Source: Berberis thunbergii
Taxonomy: Eukaryota; Streptophyta; Magnoliopsida; Ranunculales; Berberidaceae
DNA: 64,000 bases
Direction of reading: 5' to 3'
Assembly (NCBI GenBank): GCA_003290165.1
Contig: QNQO01002087.1
Location: 62,001 to 126,000 of the forward strand
Positions 36,830 to 49,395 of this stretch are shown here, in pieces. Below the pieces are notes generated by a model. The model saw only the letters and a list, made by a program, of their open reading frames with translations. It was not told where the DNA came from and searched no databases. Each line of letters opens with the position of its first letter. The first letter of the stretch is position 1. Both the position numbers and the translations under genes were made by a program.

Positions 36830-37007
36830 TGGCCCAGGTACTTGTCGGGTTCTAGAAATAGGAACTAAGGACCGTACCAAAAATTTTGGGCCGGGCCGGC
36901 CTTTGGATCGAAATTAAATTATCAGCAAAAATAACCGGACCGGATCGGCCCGCTCGGTCCGGTTATCGGTTCGGGCCGGGCTTTCGGTCTTGAATGCCCA
37001 CCACTAG
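36830..37007. repeat. GGCCGG-rich repeat, resembling a hAT element end
   Basis: Rich in GGGCCGGGCC and CCGGACCGGATCGG words, closing in TTGAATGCCCACCACTAG; its reverse complement CTAGTGGTGGGCATTCAA is like many plant hAT termini. A related GGTCCGGGCCGG patch lies at 35870-36030. The other end was not found. Confidence 0.4.
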
Positions 37008-40000
37008 TTTAACTGAATTGACTTGCGAAAAAACTCACTGAAAACTAACCGAATTATGATTGGTATGTTGTTAATCGATGAATAACTTGATTGAACTGAA
37101 ACGAGCTCTTCAATTTTCCGTATATTTGTTTGTTATTATTTCATATATATCAAGGTTGTACTTTTTAACAACATGCAAATTCTGCTTCAAAGAATGTCAA
37201 AATTTTAAATATCTACCTATAATCAATAGGCTTTTAGAAAACATTAATTCTTCCGTCCACTTTTTCAACCACATGCCTAAATAAACTTTATAGAAAAATT
37301 AGTGATTTTCAAATAAACAAAGTTTCATTAGTTCAACAACAACACAATACACCGTATGCTATATAGAATAACAGTGGAGAAAATAAGTGGTTTTTTATTA
37401 ATACGTATTCTACAGGTGGTAGAGGTAATGTATTTATTTAGGGAGCACAAGTAAAACCCTAAATTAGTTTATATACGTCCCACTCTCTAACGTGAGCATC
37501 CATATGCTAAACAATATTCCTAACACCTCCCTTAGATATCCACATAGTAAGTCCATTGTCTTATTAAAACCTTATTAGAAAACTGCAATAGAATAAAACA
37601 TGTGTGACAGAAGAAAAAACGAGTACAATCTTAATGATTTATATATGTTTGGACGCGTTTAATGTTACTTCGTTAAAACCTTGTCAAAAAAATCCAATTG
37701 GAAAAACTTGATCGAAGGAAAGAGTACAACACGTTAAGTCTTTTCAAAATGCATACAAGTACACGATGATGAAAACTCTCCCTGAAGTCATCAAATCTGA
37801 TCATGAATATTCACTCTTCAAAATAAGTCTTGGACGTTGAGTGAAAACATCTTTGTAAATAAATCTGTTGGATCATTAAATAATTAAATCTTTAGGACGC
37901 CAGTATCGAATAAGAACACATAAGAAAAATGATTTGTTTCGTCATCCTTGACAAATTATATTCAATCACTATTTTCTTAGATTAAGTATATCCAATTACA
38001 AGATATTCATCTTTGTCGCCCCATTAAAACCTTGCAAAGGAAAATCCAGTAAAAAAAATCAAAGCTAAGGAAAAAGAGTAAAGTGTTTTTCAGAACAACA
38101 TATAATGGACAAGCTTAATACTACCTCATTAAAACATTGATTAGAAAATCCAATTAGAGAAAACCTAATAGAAGGAAAAAGAGTACATCACACCTAACTT
38201 TAATCTTCACATACTTCATGATATTAGCATGCTTCAGGATGCTCTTAGTATTAGTATTTGAAGAGTATAATGCATTCACATTCAATATTTAAAATTTAGA
38301 ATACTAGCATACTTCTAGATGCTCTCTATCATCAAAACATAACTTCACTTGGATAAATGTTGTACTCGAACAAAATATTTAGAGACATTGCTTGTTCATT
38401 GCTAGATCGAATTTGTTTGACTTTAATCTGACAATTATGTTAAGATTCATGTTGAAAACATAAGTGTGTCTTGATTTGCCTTGATGAATCGTCATTCCAT
38501 TGACAATTCGTACATTCAAATTTCACTTTATTGTCCAATGATTCGTGACCTTAGTAATCAGTCGGACACACCATAATGAATGAATCTCCATATAATCGGT
38601 AAATTTCCAGTAATACAACATGAACTTACATAATTAACTTAGTAAAAGTAAGTAAATGAAACTAATGAATAAAACAATATTAGTAGTCTCACAAAATATA
38701 TGCTATATTCTATTCTACTGTCAATCAACTAAAAAAAGAATGTTATAATAGATTTCATAATGACAATGAACCAATATGGAATAAACATGGTACTTTAGGA
38801 CCAATGGTTTATTCACCTTTAGGTTGATATAGATCAATATTAACATCAAAAGTATACATCAATATGATAAGTAACTTTACCAATAAAGTTCTACATGACC
38901 TTTTAGTATGTATCTTCGCATAGGGATCGATACCCTACTAATACCTCACTTGATCTACAAGACGAGATTAAACTTTATTGTAAAGTCTTTTATTTCAAAT
39001 TTACCCTCAAATTATTAACATCTTTCTTAAGCTCAAACTCTTCTGGATAATGGATGAGACTATGTAGATGCTGCTACCACGACAAATCCATTCAGAGATT
39101 TTCTTAAACGCCTTTTAGACAACTATTCATTCACCATAATCTTTTGAATTGTTCTAAACCTCTTCTGGAGTACAATTAAGTATGTATTCTTTGTGTTTAC
39201 TTCATGCGAAACAAGTCCTTTAAAGACCTATATGTCTAAGTTCAAACATAAAATATATTTATAATTAATAACGAGGTTTCTACAGGAACCTTTTTATCAT
39301 AAAATTGCGTATTTGCAATTTTCTTATTCATACTTTTGGAAATCATCTTGTTGAAACCTTTAGGGTTTATATACTTTTGTGTTGGTACTATAGGTCCAAA
39401 CATACCACGTTTTTCAAGAAAACTCAATATTACTTAAATTCATGTTTTGATTTCGCCAATCAACATTATTAAGGTAAGGTGGCTTATAACGTTATTTTTA
39501 TCATTTCCTTTTTGATATTTCAATAGCTACTACTAGCAGTAAATATGTCATTGATGACCATTTTATTTTATTTTCACATTTCTCTTGAGTATGTATATTG
39601 AAATCCCAATTATCAGTGTCTCTTCAAGGGCATTCTTAGTCACTTCATGAGCATGCATTTTATTTAACACTAACTTCTTCTAGGGTTTCATAGAAAATGG
39701 ATTTTTAATTAATAATCTCTTCTAGAACATTTTATAGAACGTTTTCTGGAGCTTTGTATATAACTTCTCCTGGGGCACAAATTTTCAATGATCTTCCTCT
39801 TCTTTAAAGTTAAACATTTGGACCTATAAGGTTGTCACGTTTCTGGCATGCATACCAATTTATTTGATGTAATATTCGATTTTGGTCCTATAGGGATACA
39901 AAATCAGACATTATCATTCATAGCTAACATATGTGATTTTATAAACTGCATATAGTGTATCATGAACTAATTTACAATTTCTTGTAAATAAAATATTTTC

Positions 40001-40317
40001 TCAAAATTACATTGGGAATATTTATGATATAATGAGACATAGTGGAAGTATTCCACAAAAAATCACTTCATTAATGAGGAACAAGTTATTTTTATAGAAC
40101 TGAGTGTTCTTCAGGAACATTTTTTTCTTCAGGTACAAGTCATTCTTTAGGAATAAGTCGTTCGTTATTCTCCCAACGGCCAAAGTATTGTCTCATCAAA
40201 TTGACAATGCATAGACCTAACAGCAAATATGTTACATATTAATAGATCTCAAACGTTACGAAAAATTTATCTTATCAAATCTCATTAGCAAAACAGTATA
40301 GATGGTAAAAAATTCTC
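37008..40317. other. AT-rich relic region, no gene
   Basis: Degenerate units like ATTAAAACCTTG...AAAATCCAATTGGAAAAA...AAAGAGTACA recur at about 37561, 37671, 38021 and 38121. Such strings are common in old plant copia-type elements. No ORF supports a gene. Confidence 0.4.
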
Positions 40318-40320
40318 TTA

Positions 40321-41178
40321 GGGTGTATTTGATTTTATGGTATTTTTCAAGGGAAAAAAACTTTTACTCAAAAAATATATTTACAACTGTTTGATTTTGA
40401 TTTGGGAGAGTGAAAAAAAGTTTCGCATGTTACGTGGTTTCCCACTTCAAATGGAAAACTTTACATAGAAAAAAAATTACAGCACATTTTTTCTGCTTCT
40501 TCTTAATCCCATTTCTCTCACTCAACCTCAAACATCTTCGGACTTCACCTTCACCATCGCTGCGATTTCATTCTCTCAATTGAAGAACTTCTCTCTCACT
40601 CGATGAGAAGGTCTGTGGTGGCGGAGAAAGGGTTGCCTAATGGGGATAAAGCTACGTCTCTCGTTCCTGTGTGTTGTTGTTGGTCGAACCAATGAGAGAT
40701 GGTGGGGAAGACAAATTTTTGTTGGGGGTTTCATGTTTTTGTGTTTAGTTTTGGGCTTTGGGTTGAGTTGTTTAAATCTGTAGGTTTGTCAGCGTGGTTA
40801 AATGAGCTTTAAGATGACTTGGTTTTGTTTAAATGGGCTAGACTGGATATAAATTATTAATGTATAGTGCATGACATAAAATTAGTGTTGTGTACATGGC
40901 ATGGTAATAGTAAGTTTGGTTTGTATGTTTTATGTATTTTTGTGTTTTCTAGTTTTCATGGGTAAATGTTTCTACTTTGTTTATATGGCGTACGTTTGGT
41001 TTATTGATATAATGAAAAATTATGTCTAAAGCAAATTCATCATTGAAAAAGATTTCGCAATTAAATAGTGGAGAATTAGGTAACATTTTTTTTTCTTTAA
41101 AGCAGAAAAATTCTCCACGAAGTTTTTCCTGGTAATGTTTGTTTACAAAATTTTTTTCCAAAAAAATCAATCACACCC
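40321..41178. mobile_element. PIF/Harbinger-like non-autonomous transposon
   Basis: TTA at 40318-40320 and 41179-41181 flanks ends of GGGTGTATTTGATTTTATGG and, as reverse complement of the right end, GGGTGTGATTGATTTTTTTG. A TTA duplication and a GGGTGT start fit PIF/Harbinger and Tourist-like elements. No transposase; 858 bp. Confidence 0.72.
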
Positions 41179-41244
41179 TTAAATTAATTATTTATTTAAG
41201 TAATCTAGCAAAAACAAAATCACAATTATCTTCTAGCTTCAGGC

Positions 41245-41573
41245 TCATGCTATCATTGAGCTTCTGGATCAATTAGTGAAGCTTTCAGCTTATAATTCTA
41301 ATGAGATAGCGACGCATTTGTCTAATGTAAGATTTTGGCTTCTAATATTTAAAACGATACATAAAAAATTATTTGTTACTCTTATTTTAAATTCATCTAT
41401 ACTTATTCATGTATATATCATTAAAAGACAACAAAGTATTACCCTCATTAATAAAGGTTAAGAATGTCGGCCGTATGTTATTATTTCAAATTCTCGAATG
41501 GCGCAAGGAGCGTGGAATAACGAAATGCATGTTAAATGCACTTATAATGGCAACTGCTGGAATTAACACATTC
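41245..41573 (+). pseudogene. Two exon-like stretches of an unidentified protein
   Basis: 41245-41328 follows CTTCAG and precedes GTAAGA, reading AHAIIELLDQLVKLSAYNSN then EIATHLSN. A second open stretch from about 41462 reads VGRMLLFQILEWRKERGITK then CMLNALIMATAGIN before a stop. Composition and splice signals look like a real gene piece, helical in character, but I do not recognise the family. It could be a chance open stretch. Confidence 0.3.
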
Positions 41574-42742
41574 TGAATAAATAGGACCCTTCAATGATTT
41601 GTGTAAATCAGCTATGGTAGACACTATGTATATCCTAGTATAAAGAAAATATTTCTGAATTTGCTTATAAAGTGAGTTATAGTAATATTAATTAGATATA
41701 TATTTTCCTTATAATTTAATATTAGCGATCTATACGGTTTAACCAAGAAAAAATAAAAATATGATTCAACTAATGAATAAATCATATACAAAAAACAATA
41801 ACAACGAAAATGTACCTGAAAATCAATAAAAAGTAACCATTTAATTTTCTTGTTCAAAGTTGAGAGTACTGACCAGTTAAGTTCTAGAGTAAGGTTGAGA
41901 GTACCAACTAATTGATCTTCTAGACCAAGACAAATAGTTCACTTAATTTGATTGGCATCAACCATCAATAAAGTATCCTGGAGCAATTATAAATAAAGAG
42001 CTAGTAATAGCAATCACATCTATTAAAATTATAACAAATCAAAACTTTCAATTAATTGAGAAAAAGAAAGATGAAAGATGTCTTCTAGATAAATATAAAA
42101 TTTTGTACCTTCTAGTGATACAATTTAATAATTCAGTCATGAATGGTATAGGATCCTAACTTCAAGCAAAATTAGAAAACAAATTATATAATGTCGACGA
42201 TCTTCGTACAAATGGTAGTAAATATGCACCTCAGACCATGACCATAAATTCCACATGTGCTTAGGCACAAATTGTAAAAATCTTTTGAACTGGTTTACTA
42301 TTTATCAAAACTGCAAATATGATTTGATGTTTATCATGCATGACAATTATTCAAAATTCAATATCCCGTGTCAAATCTCGGGTACTAACTAGTGTCAAAC
42401 TTTCACTTCTCATAATACGTACTATTGCATGTTTCGATAGCAATAATGAAATTTAATAATGCGAATAACGTATCATATTCATCTATGAATAAAGTGCTCA
42501 GAACTTCAAGTTCTAGCATGTGAAAACTCAATTTTCATAAAAAGGAAAGAAAAAGGATATAAGATGGCATTCAGATAAAATTAAAATTCCCTAAAAAGAA
42601 ATAAGTATTATTTCAAATTCAACGGTGAAAAAAAAAAAAAAAACCCTTATAGCTTTACTTAGAAATTAAATGAACTTCTAAGAAAATTAAATTAAATGAA
42701 TTTCTAAGTGGAGAATTTACAATATGGTGAACTTCGGAAACC
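41574..42742. other. AT-rich, no gene recognised
   Basis: No ORF, RNA gene or terminal repeats that I can support. Confidence 0.5.
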
Positions 42743-42830
42743 TTTTTTTTTTTGAAAAGCGAGTTTTTATAGGATCCCATAACCTATCAACACATATCAA
42801 AGCTACCATTTAATAATGCAACAAAAATAC
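42743..42830 (-). repeat. SINE remnant (3' part)
   Basis: T-run followed by GCGAGTTTTTATAGGATCC, shared with the fuller SINE at 43078-43252. The promoter part is missing. Confidence 0.45.
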
Positions 42831-43077
42831 TGTCTTGAGGTTGATAAAGAAAAATATATCCATTAAACCAACATTTAGAAAATCGAAGACATCTAATGTT
42901 CTTTTACCAATATTAATTCTTTTACTGTATGGAACATGTATCAAGCCATTATGTGGTATATGATGTCAATATGTGATGACAATTAAAGGTCTAAATGTAG
43001 AACCTGATAAAATCTTACTCATGAGTTGGCCTATTCAATTGAAAATATATGTCCAAAATTTGTCCAAGCACAAATAA

Positions 43078-43252
43078 TTTTTTTTTTTTAGGGAATGCGA
43101 GCAGGGTTTTTATAGGATCCTATAATTCATTATTAAATAACAGAACTGGTCAACACATCATAAACTGATAAAGATGTCGCAAGCTAGGTTCGAACTCAAA
43201 ACCAAGTAATACCATCTACCAAGCTCCAACGGTTGAGCTATCATGCCATTGG
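43078..43252 (-). mobile_element. tRNA-derived SINE
   Basis: On the minus strand TAGCTCAACCGTTGGA is a box A and GAGTTCGAACC a box B of a tRNA-type pol III promoter. It ends in an A-tail, seen as T-run 43078-43091. CAAATAA flanks it at 43071-43077 and 43253-43259. About 175 bp. It is not a functional tRNA because the cloverleaf cannot be completed. Confidence 0.78.
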
Positions 43253-43672
43253 CAAATAAAAAAACTCTAAGGAGTCAAATTGGCATGGTTTTATTAAATA
43301 GCAACTTACATTTAGTTAAACATATTTATGATGGGATAATTGAATAAAGGGATAATATTGACTCAATCAACAAAAGGAAAAAGTATACCAATGATAGCAA
43401 GTATCGTACCATGGATGGGTTAATGGTATTCGAGCCCTAAAAAATCATGCAAATCATGTCATTTATAAAAGAAAGTTGTGGATTGCATGACATTAAAATA
43501 AGATTTTCTGAGGTCAAGAAAACTAAATACCCAATAGTAAAAGTACAAATTTCATATTATAATTCAAGAATTCATTCATGCTTTTATTTGTTATCACAAT
43601 TTTCCTATTTAATTTGTGCATTATAATAAAATTTTCAATAATAGAAAATTAATGAAACTAGTCTGGTGATAT

Positions 43673-43770
43673 TTTTTTTTTAAGGCAAGCGTACTGTTGG
43701 TGGGTATAAAACCTAAGACGTGGAGTCTAAACTACCACAATCTTAATCAACTAATCAAGTTATCATTGGC
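43673..43770 (-). repeat. Degenerate SINE relative
   Basis: T-run, then a GGTGGGTATAAAACC segment in the place of box B and CAACTAATCAAGTTATC in the place of box A, spaced as in 43078-43252. Strongly decayed. Confidence 0.45.
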
Positions 43771-43987
43771 AATCCAAGTAGGTGACATATGCTACCTAGC
43801 ATATGCAGTCCTAAAATATGAATATCATATGAAACTCTGACAAATAGAAGAAACCATCCTTAATAATTGAGTCATTGAGTTCACTAATTTATTTCAGTTT
43901 ATCCTAACAAAATATAACATAGTGGGGTATTTATTTACTAGAAACCCATATTCAAGCATTGTTAGGATTTATATTCGAGAAGAGCAG

Positions 43988-44164
43988 TTCTAAATGGCGA
44001 GGAAATGAGCGAGGAAACCAGCGAGGGGAGTGAGGTGGAGAGGGGGGAACCGTTCATCCCCTCGGAATGTGCGCCGTTGTTTTTTGCGCACGCATCCCAA
44101 GGGGGGTGAACGGTTCCCCCCTCTCCACCTCACTCCCCTCGCTGGTTTCCTCGCCATTTAGAAT
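43988..44164. repeat. Long foldback (MITE-like), GC-rich
   Basis: Left arm TTCTAAATGGCGAGGAAA through GAGGGGAGTGAGGTGGAGAG to GGAACCGTTCA is matched almost base for base by the reverse complement on the right (GGTTTCCTCGCCATTTAGAA). The stem is about 70 bp, with a smaller inner stem TGTGCGC/GCGCACG. Composition differs sharply from the AT-rich surroundings. Confidence 0.85.
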
Positions 44165-44390
44165 TTCTGATTAGAGAAAATCAAAGCAAAAACCTACACA
44201 TTAAATATTGCATCGACATACCCAAAACCAATGTTATTTATATATCGAATGCCAAGCCCAATATTTATTTGGAAGGATACTTTTGCATACATTTTTACAC
44301 TATTCCCCGAGATATGTGCTTAGGTCTCCTCCATTAAATATCTACATAAACAATTTTGAGTGACTCTTGCAAGCCTGAGCCCAGCTGCCT

Positions 44391-44509
44391 GGTTTGCTGC
44401 CTTGGGGGGCGAAAACACACTTTTGCCCCCCTCTTTAAACACCTTTTTCCAAAAAGTGGTTAAAGAGGGGGGCAAAAGTGTACATTTGCCCCCACCTAGG
44501 CAGCAACCT
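44391..44509. repeat. Second foldback (MITE-like)
   Basis: GCTGCCTTGGGGGGCGAAAA and CACTTTTGCCCCCCTCTTTA pair with the right arm TAAAGAGGGGGGCAAAAGTG and CATTTGCCCCCACCTAGGCA. Near-perfect hairpin with a very short loop at about 44450. Confidence 0.85.
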
Positions 44510-44599
44510 CGCCCCTTTCCCAGGTCAGCTAGAATTGGGGAACAATCTTTGACACTGTCTTATGGGCGCTATCTGGCTTGTCACTACACCAAAAACCCC

Positions 44600-45225
44600 C
44601 ATTAGCAACGGTTCTGTACCGTGGGCGTAACCCATGGCCACGGCTAAGAGCCGTTGGCTACAGAGGCGTCGCGAAATTTGTTGCAATGGCTATAAACCGT
44701 TGCTAAACATTGTAGCAACGGTTTTATGTTTGAGTAGGGGTGGTGATTTTCAGCATTTAGCCACGGTTTTCAACCGTTGCAAAAACAATAGCTACGGTTT
44801 GTAGCCGTGGCAAAAATAGCCACGGTTTTAAGCCGTGACAAGGTGTAGATATTAGCAACGGTTTTAAACCGTGGCTAAGAAGGTAGCAACGGTTTTTAGC
44901 CGTGGCTAACCCTGGCCACGGTTTTAAGCCGTGACAAGGTGTAGATATTAGCAACGGTTTTAAACCGTGGCTAACAAGGTAGCAACGGTTTTAGCCGTGG
45001 CTAACCCTGGCCACGGTTTTAAGCCGTGACAAGATGAAGATATTAGCAACGGTTTTAAACCGTGGCTAACTATTGCAACGGTTTTTAGCCGTGGCTAACC
45101 CTGGCCACGGTTTTAAGCCGTGGCTAAACAGTGAGGAATAAACCGTGGCAAACGTGATAGCAACGGTTTTTAGCCGTTGCAATAGTTAGCCATGGTTTAA
45201 AACCGTGGCAAAAAAAATTTTAATT
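44600..45225. repeat. Left subterminal palindromes of CACTA-C
   Basis: At least a dozen palindromes, GCAACGGTTTTAAACCGTGGC type, partly as longer tandem units: a block with GTAGATATTAGCAACGGTTT recurs at about 44845, 44940 and 45030. Inferred TnpA-like binding region. Confidence 0.88.
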
Positions 45226-45484
45226 TTTTTTTTTTTTTTTTGCTATCAAATGACTAAAAGCATAAGCATCCAAATTTTAGTAAAACCAATACCTAATCAA
45301 ATAGACAATGGGATTATTGAATTGATGGGTTTTAATTCCTCAATAAGTAAGAAAGAGCATTGTTATATATACAACCTCAAAAATGAGTCTATACAAGAAT
45401 GCCAATCCAATATACATATAACAGTTTCAAGACTCCACAACTAAAAAATGCCAGTTATGCAGAACTCGATTGAACATAACAAAA

Positions 45485-46641
45485 TTACAGGGCGTCACAA
45501 GTAACCTTAAGCTTGATGTTCTCCTTCTCTAGGGTTGCAATCACTCCTTTTAAAATTTCAGCACTTTCAACTTCTTGCTCTTCATCATTCCTTCTAGTCA
45601 ACTCTAATTGCAGTCGCTTTATTTCTAATATCTTTTCATTCAATTCATTTTGTAAAGCTGTCATCTCTGCCACAGACTTCTGCCCCTAAAGACATAAAAA
45701 TCTTAGAACTTAGAAAGAATTCTACCGAAAGGCACATGGTAAACACGAAGATGGTCAATAATCAACAGACACAAAGATAAACACACATAATTATCATAAA
45801 TAACTATTCATTAATATTATCCATTCACCAAGGGTACATGGGGAACCATGCAAGTGAGGGGGAAGGTAAGAGAGAGGGGACATATAGCCTCTTGTTTTAA
45901 GGTAATGAACATCAAATTTCCTATTGTTTAGTTCTTGGGTTTTATATTTCCAGATTGAACTACCAAACAGTTAAGTCAACTAGACAAACACAATCAAACC
46001 TTTGTATCAAAGACTCTTCACTTCCACAAGAAATATATAAACAATAACAACCAAAATATAAGCTTTGTAGCCAGGACAAGTACTCCACGCTTAAGGGGAA
46101 AAAAATATGAATCTTATGACTTATGAATATATGGCAATATAGAAAATGATCAATTTAAAAATGACTAACAAAATGAAGTTTATAAAAGTGAAAATATTGC
46201 ACCCTCAATTTGGTTGGTAATTTGGTTAACATGTCTGACATGCCATACGGCCCATACCCAAGTTCGTCACTGACATGTATTTGCCAGTGTTACATAGAAG
46301 AATTACACCAAAGCGTATTTTGATCAAGATTCATAAGGGTTCCCTTTCAATAAGTCAATCTTTCAACTAATTGACTGAGTATAAATGTACCTAGGACAGA
46401 TATGCATAAAACATCAGGTAGCCAATGATCAAGGGTCATTTAGTGAAACATAAAAACATGGTAATAGACTGTAATCAACAAAAAAAAAAAACCCTGGAAA
46501 GGTGCCAGCGTGGACTACATTATGCATCTCATCAACAATAAATTAGTTAAGTTCTAGAAATTGAAGTAAAACTTACTGTATCCTTGCTCAACTTTAAAAT
46601 ATGGACTTCCTTCTGAAGGTCTTCATTTAGTTTGTGTTCCT
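45485..46641 (-). pseudogene. Golgin/GRIP-type coiled-coil protein, two-exon captured fragment
   Basis: Exon 46577-46641 reads EHKLNEDLQKEVHILKLSKD and is followed, in phase, by exon 45485-45685 reading GQKSVAEMTALQNELNEKIL, EIKRLQLELTRRNDEE and ILKGVIATLEKENIKLK before a stop. AG acceptors and a GTAAGT donor are present. The heptad-rich sequence and the ELNEK.LEIKRLQ.EL.RR...E...L..VIATLEKEN pattern resemble plant golgin candidates 3/4, Golgi tethers with a GRIP-related C-terminus. Identification is by recalled pattern and a different coiled-coil protein is possible. It is on the minus strand of CACTA-C; upstream exons are not seen. Confidence 0.5.
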
Positions 46642-48952
46642 CTAGAAAGTAAGCAAAAACTTATTAAAGAAATTGTAAACAACAAAAGGTAAGAAGCAAC
46701 ATTTTAGCTCTGGTATTTAAACAGATGCATAATTTCCCCCAATCAAAATATCAAGTCTAACCCACTTGATGTCACGCCCCGATTTTTGAGAAAAACGAAA
46801 TCCTAAAATCCACGTAGGATTATCCGTTTTCCCAAAACTCGGGACGTGAAATTCAATAACAACAGAAACATTTAGCAGCAATGACAAAATATAATTTAGA
46901 AAATAGGAACAAACTAAAATTTATACAAATGTCTAACCAGGAAAAATTGACGTCGCTAGCCCCACTAGCGAAACTCCCGTAACGCTGCTCAAAAGTCTCT
47001 GATCCTGAAAAGCTAATCGGCTACATTCCCAAAGGAATGTACCCAAGAAGCAAAAGCTCACTTGGGTCAGCAATAAAGCTGGTGTGAGAAATCTTCATTC
47101 CAAAAATCAATAAAATCGTACGTGATAACCATCAAGCTAAATACAAACAACAAACCATCACACCCATAGGTAGTTCCTCAACGAGGCAAGGGTGTGATGC
47201 AAGATAACACGGTCCAAAGAATTTAGTTCCTCAACGAGGCAATCATATCATCATCATATTATGTAAATATGCATTTACCTGTACTTACCCTATAGGAGTT
47301 GATTATGGCAAGTCGGACCTGCAGAAATATTAGTAGACTTGCCATCCTGCATAAAAAGAATTAGAAACAATGCAACGTCATTTATTCTTTTTATTTGAAT
47401 TAGGTTCATCTTTTTAACGGATTGATCACTTAGACGATACCACATTCGCACCACCTCCGTGCCGAACATACATGCCCGTATGCCTCTCTCATATAAAGGA
47501 GGACTACTCCGTCATCCATGCCTAAGTGGGGACATCACATACAGGCATGCATCGCGGATACCCCTAACTATATGAGTACCAAAAGCCACTCTTGGGCTAT
47601 CAATGCGCATAAACTCACGTCACATTTTTGACGGATAAATATCAAAGCCTATTTTAGGCATACAAACTCACCACATTTCCGCAAGACTAACCCGAAGGTT
47701 ATTTTAGTATTTCCAGTAAGAAATGGGTGCCCCAACTCCGCAAGACGACCCGCAGGTTATTTAGTTTCTCTAGTAAGAGAGGGGAAATCATAAACAAAAG
47801 AGATGTGGTAGTTCTAAGTGATACAAGTCCAAGTGGTTTATAGGTTCAGAAATCAAGGCTTACCAATATCATTTATTTTTGATAATTCAAAATTCCTCCA
47901 CAATGACATTTTGTCATTCGTAAATTGATTCACAATCTATCCACCCACATTTTTGGGGAAAACATAGCATATACATCAATCATGCTTTATAACAACATGA
48001 CAATCAAGTCATTCATTGATTCAAATAACCAAATCCTTCATAATGCATAAACAAGTCAACATGCATGATAATACCAATCTCCAAATTTATCACAATGCAT
48101 TAATATTCATCAACCATTCACATCTCAAACATCACTATTAACTTAGAGTATGAAAAACATAGTTATGAGCTACTAACTGTAGTTTAACCAAGCCAAACAA
48201 ATCTATATCTACAGCCTTTCTTAAACACTGATTTCTGTGTGGGCTAACTTAGCTTACAATGCCTTAATAAGAAATATGACATTCAATATACCCATCACAG
48301 AATTCAAACACAAACATTGCAAAGAAACACGAACAAAATGCACAAAGAAAGCAAACTCATTCTCACAGGTAAAACCCATTATATTTTTGTAAATTGAGGA
48401 TATTCTCTTTTCAAGAAACAACATGAACCAGCCACCCAATCAACCAATCAAACAATCCAACAACAGATTATCTAAAAATGGTACTATTTAATATATACTC
48501 TACTCATCAAAAGACAACAAGTGGAACAAGAAAACAAATAACACAACATAGGCAAACTGATAGAAAAGAAGGACCCAAAGTAGAAGAGAAAGAAATGAAG
48601 AAAACTCACCGAAATTGCAAATCGCAAAGGATTGCGCAGCCAACGCTATCATCCCTTCATCCTGCCGCCTGAACAATTCCCAGTCATTCTCCCTCCATGA
48701 GTAGAGATTCCATTCTTAAGGATCGTCATCAACCACCACAAATCACAAACTGATCCCCACCTTTGCACACAAAATAAGTGTCGAGGGAAACTACTTAACA
48801 CCACTTGGTAGTCACATGATAATAGAGCTTGCAAGAAATCACAATCCTTTTCCAAGCTCTGCAACCAAAAAGAATGTAGCAAGTATTCACTTCCAAATCA
48901 CCTCTGTTACCCCTTTTGTTTCTCTAATAATTTTCTTCTGTGAACATCATGG

Positions 48953-49395
48953 CCACTTGAGAATTGAAGTCAAAGCTGATGATAAGACCTTAAAGTAGAT
49001 AACTTCTCGATCAGCTCTCCTGGCGTCATTAGCTACTTCAGCCAACATAGCAAGAGAACCACATAAAAGGCTTGGTTCAGTCTGTCCCGTTCCAACATAC
49101 TGTCGAAAGAATATCCAAGTAAAGCAAATGTTATGAATCAGTTTGCTGATTCCTAGAGTGGACCACGTTTTCTTCATGAGTTCCAACAGCTCATTGACAT
49201 CATCAAGGACCACTGTCTCGTCTTTGCGGTCAAATATGGATTGCAGCAGAGAAGGGTAAATGTGGATGTTTAGAGGGTAATCGTCGGCTCAGTGACAAGC
49301 ATCAATATCCTGTACATTCAATGCAGCACCCCCATTCGCATCCCTCATATCTTCATCATCCATATGAAACCCATTCCACTCATCATTGACAAATC
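48953..49395 (-). pseudogene. DUF810/MUN-domain (PATROL1-like) gene fragment inside LTR 1
   Basis: Minus strand: EWNGFHMDDEDMRDANGGAA, LNVQDIDACH, a stop where Trp is expected, ADDYPLNIHIYPSLLQSIFD, VVLDDVNELLELMKKTWSTL, HNICFTWIFFRQYVGTGQTE, SLLCGSLAMLAEVANDARRA and VIYFKVLSSALTSILKW. This matches the central part of plant DUF810 proteins, Munc13-like membrane-traffic factors such as PATROL1. The homology ends at KW, where EKRL normally follows. One nonsense codon is present. It lies wholly within the LTR and is repeated in all four LTRs, so it was captured before the array arose. Confidence 0.75.

Noticed and set aside
37078..40300. Several 60-70-residue ORFs in AT-rich DNA
   Set aside because: Chance length for this composition, no motifs, and no splice-consistent neighbours.
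43195..43252. A tRNA gene
   Set aside because: Box A and box B are present, but no acceptor stem or complete cloverleaf forms, and the A-tail and 7-bp duplication show a SINE.
44600..45225. Regularly spaced short palindromes look like a CRISPR array
   Set aside because: The repeats are degenerate palindromes of mixed half-sites in a plant genome, placed directly inside CACTA termini, with the same array in three elements. No cas genes or constant-length spacers.
48254..48439. A 61-residue minus-strand ORF repeated in every LTR as a possible small protein
   Set aside because: It is conserved only because the LTRs are near-identical copies, shows no family similarity, and lies in ordinary LTR sequence.
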